Origin: Sulfurimonas sp.
GTDB lineage: Bacteria; Campylobacterota; Campylobacteria; Campylobacterales; Sulfurimonadaceae
Assembly (NCBI GenBank): GCA_002899765.1
Contig: PPDH01000025.1
Coordinates: forward strand, 151,984-196,903
Length of the DNA stretch: 44,920 bases
Direction of reading: 5' to 3'
Both the position numbers and the translations under genes were made by a program. The notes below the pieces were generated by a model. The model made no database searches and was not told the origin of the DNA. It saw only the letters and a program-made list of their open reading frames with translations. Within the stretch, counting starts at the first letter, position 1. Each line of letters opens with the position of its first letter. This document shows positions 43,332-44,920 of the stretch, piece after piece.

Positions 43332-44395
43332 TTCGCCGCGTAATTAGCAATTATGGAACCCATCTCACTTGTAGAACAAACTTCTTTAGCATCAAATTGA
43401 GCTAAATCTTTTGTTCTATATCCCTCTTTAAGTGCTCTTTTTACAGCGGCATCTATCTTATCTGCCGCATCATTTTCGCCAAGAGCGTATCTAAGCATCA
43501 TTGAAGCCGATGAGATAGTTGCAATAGGGTTTGCAATTCCCTGTCCTGCAATATCAGGTGCTGAACCATGAATAGGCTCATAAACACCGATTTTTGCGCC
43601 GACGGAAGCCGATGGGAGAAGCCCTATAGAGCCTGAGAGCATACTTGCTTCATCGCTTAATATATCGCCGAAGATATTTCCCGTAAGCATTACATCAAAC
43701 TGTCTAGGGTCACGTATAAGCTGCATCGCAGCATTATCTACATACATGTGAGAGAGCTCAACTTCAGGGTACTCTTTTGAGACTTCTGTAACTACATCTC
43801 TCCAAAGCTGAGATACGTCTAAAACATTTGCTTTGTCTATTGAACAGACTCTTTTGCTTCTTGTCATGGCAATCTTAAATGCTTGATGAGCAATTCTCAC
43901 AATCTCTTCACGAGTATAGACCATCGTATTCCAGCCTCTGTTTTCATCACGCCCTTTTGGCTCGCCGAAATAGATTCCGCCGATAAGCTCGCGAACAACC
44001 ATCAAGTCAACGCCCTTAACGACTTCAGCCTTTAAAGAGGAAGCATTAATAAGTTCATCATACACAACCGCAGGACGTAGGTTTGCGTAAACACCAAGCT
44101 CTTTACGGAATCTTAGAAGTCCGCTCTCAGGTCGTTTTTAACGGGGAAGATTATCCCATTTTTGCCCGCCGATTGCACCAAATAGAACTGCATCGCTGTT
44201 TAGTGAGATGTTAATCGTCTCTTGAGGAAGAGGATCACCGGTAATATCATAAGCACAACCGCCCATCAAAGCCTCTTCATAAGAGAACTCTATGTCACAA
44301 CATGAAGCTACTGCATCTAAAACTTTTACGGCTTCATCTATAATCTCAGGACCGATACCATCACCCTTTATCAGTGCAATTTTATATGTTTTCAT
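43328..44395 (-). pseudogene. leuB: 3-isopropylmalate dehydrogenase, interrupted by in-frame TAA
   Basis: An NAD-dependent oxidative decarboxylase of leucine synthesis. The 355-codon frame holds KGDGIGPEI at the start, GGQKWDNLPR, then TAA at 44140-44138 (codon 86). [22 protein letters not shown] follows, and later [18 protein letters not shown] and [18 protein letters not shown], with the metal and substrate residues all present. The family has [12 protein letters not shown], so GAA to TAA fits exactly. It abuts leuD, sharing one base. Confidence 0.93.
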
Positions 44396-44898
44396 TATTT
44401 ACCTTTAATCTCATTTTGTGCAAAATTCATAAGTCCGCCTGCATCTATAAGCTCTTGCATAAAAGCAGGGATAGGAGTAAAGCTATATGTTTTGCCTGAT
44501 GTTTTGTTTGTAATAGTTCCATTATTCATGTCTATGCTTATTTCATCGCCCTCTGCAATCTCATGGCTCTCTTTAAGCTCAAATATAGGAAGCCCCATGT
44601 TAAATGCGTTTCTATAGAAAATTCTTGCAAAAGTAGGAGCAATAATCGCCGCAACACCAGCTGCTTTAAGAGCTATAGGTGCATGTTCGCGAGAACTGCC
44701 GCAACCAAAATTCTCATCCGCAACTATTACATCTCCTCTGCTCATTTTATTTACAAATTCAGGATCGGCATCTTCCATGACATGTTTTGCCAACTCTTCA
44801 GGTACAGACGTGTTCAAATAACGAGCCGCTATGATTAAATCCGTATCAATATCTTTTCCAAATCTCCAAACTTTGCCGTTAATATTTGCTTTTTGCAT
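44395..44898 (-). CDS. leuD: 3-isopropylmalate dehydratase small subunit
   Basis: Pairs with LeuC to isomerise 2- to 3-isopropylmalate. 167 residues, of the shorter archaeal-type small subunit. Signature: WRFGKDIDTDLIIAARYLN at the start and DENFGCGSSREHAPIALKAAG, the swivel domain's conserved loop, then FARIFYRNAFNMGLP. SD AGGAAT upstream. It starts the minus-strand leucine series; leuC is not within the window. Confidence 0.95.
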   Translation of the reverse strand: MQKANINGKVWRFGKDIDTDLIIAARYLNTSVPEELAKHVMEDADPEFVNKMSRGDVIVADENFGCGSSREHAPIALKAAGVAAIIAPTFARIFYRNAFNMGLPIFELKESHEIAEGDEISIDMNNGTITNKTSGKTYSFTPIPAFMQELIDAGGLMNFAQNEIKGK

Positions 44899-44920
44899 AT
44901 AAATTCCTAATCATCTATTC

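Overview
The window is a densely packed, AT-rich bacterial chromosome segment. Gene content and order point to the Campylobacterota (epsilonproteobacteria), most likely a Sulfurimonas-like sulfur or hydrogen oxidiser. The indicators are the mobB-fbp-(small Cys protein)-metG block, the aspS-adk pair with the epsilon-type adenylate kinase, the long epsilon-type DapD, the leuD-leuB-TPR-CiaD-like-purU block, a GlnRS fused to a YqeY domain, and a second, unusual GluRS. The genus is inferred from recalled gene neighbourhoods, not from any search.

Layout. 1-830: a receiver/ribbon-helix-helix response regulator interrupted by a stop, then tRNA-Glu(UUC). 875-4795: glnS-yqeY fusion divergent from a degenerate glutamyl-tRNA synthetase, then yggT. 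4812-12451: a lipoprotein, then mobB, fbp, a small Cys protein, metG, a Mur-like protein, an orphan TRAP binding protein and a putative glycoside hydrolase. 12384-15111: a YgjP-like metallopeptidase, queC, ybeY and a Ca/Na exchanger. 15206-24976: one long minus-strand run for envelope building and repair, in transcription order recN, tatD, mltD, rlpA, hisB, kdsC, lptC, lptA, engB, argA, an MreD-like protein, mrdA. 25181-31457: a small CxxC protein, nadK, wrbA, aspS, two tail-to-tail adenylate kinases and a DEAD-box helicase. 31458-36048: the accessory-looking stretch, with a KAP-family P-loop NTPase preceded by inverted repeats and a coupled 33-codon ORF, small secreted and acidic proteins, a CinA-type protein, a small membrane protein behind an SD-masking hairpin, a DUF6166-like/HTH protein and an ankyrin protein. 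36170-44898: dapD, a miniature flagellar-rod-like protein, a five-heme cytochrome c, an NlpC/P60 protein, an S24-type repressor with operator-like sites, small ORFs, trmL, purU, a CiaD-like protein, a TPR protein, leuB and leuD.

The most striking feature is not a gene. Nine in-frame stop codons interrupt eight otherwise intact reading frames: the response regulator, metG (twice), lptC, hisB, mltD, aspS, the NlpC protein and leuB. In each case the same reading frame resumes at once with family-conserved sequence. There is not one frameshift. All three stop codons occur, and the residue expected at most sites is Glu or Gly, so single G-to-T changes explain nearly all of them. Because metG, aspS and lptC are normally essential, sequence error (for example oxidative-damage artefacts) or a G:C-to-T:A mutator population is more likely than real loss or recoding.

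Other points of interest are a GluRS that has lost its KMSKS loop beside an acquired GlnRS, a 107-bp structured element between 33-bp direct repeats ahead of metG, a perfect palindrome that supplies the stop codons of both adenylate kinases, and the KAP locus.
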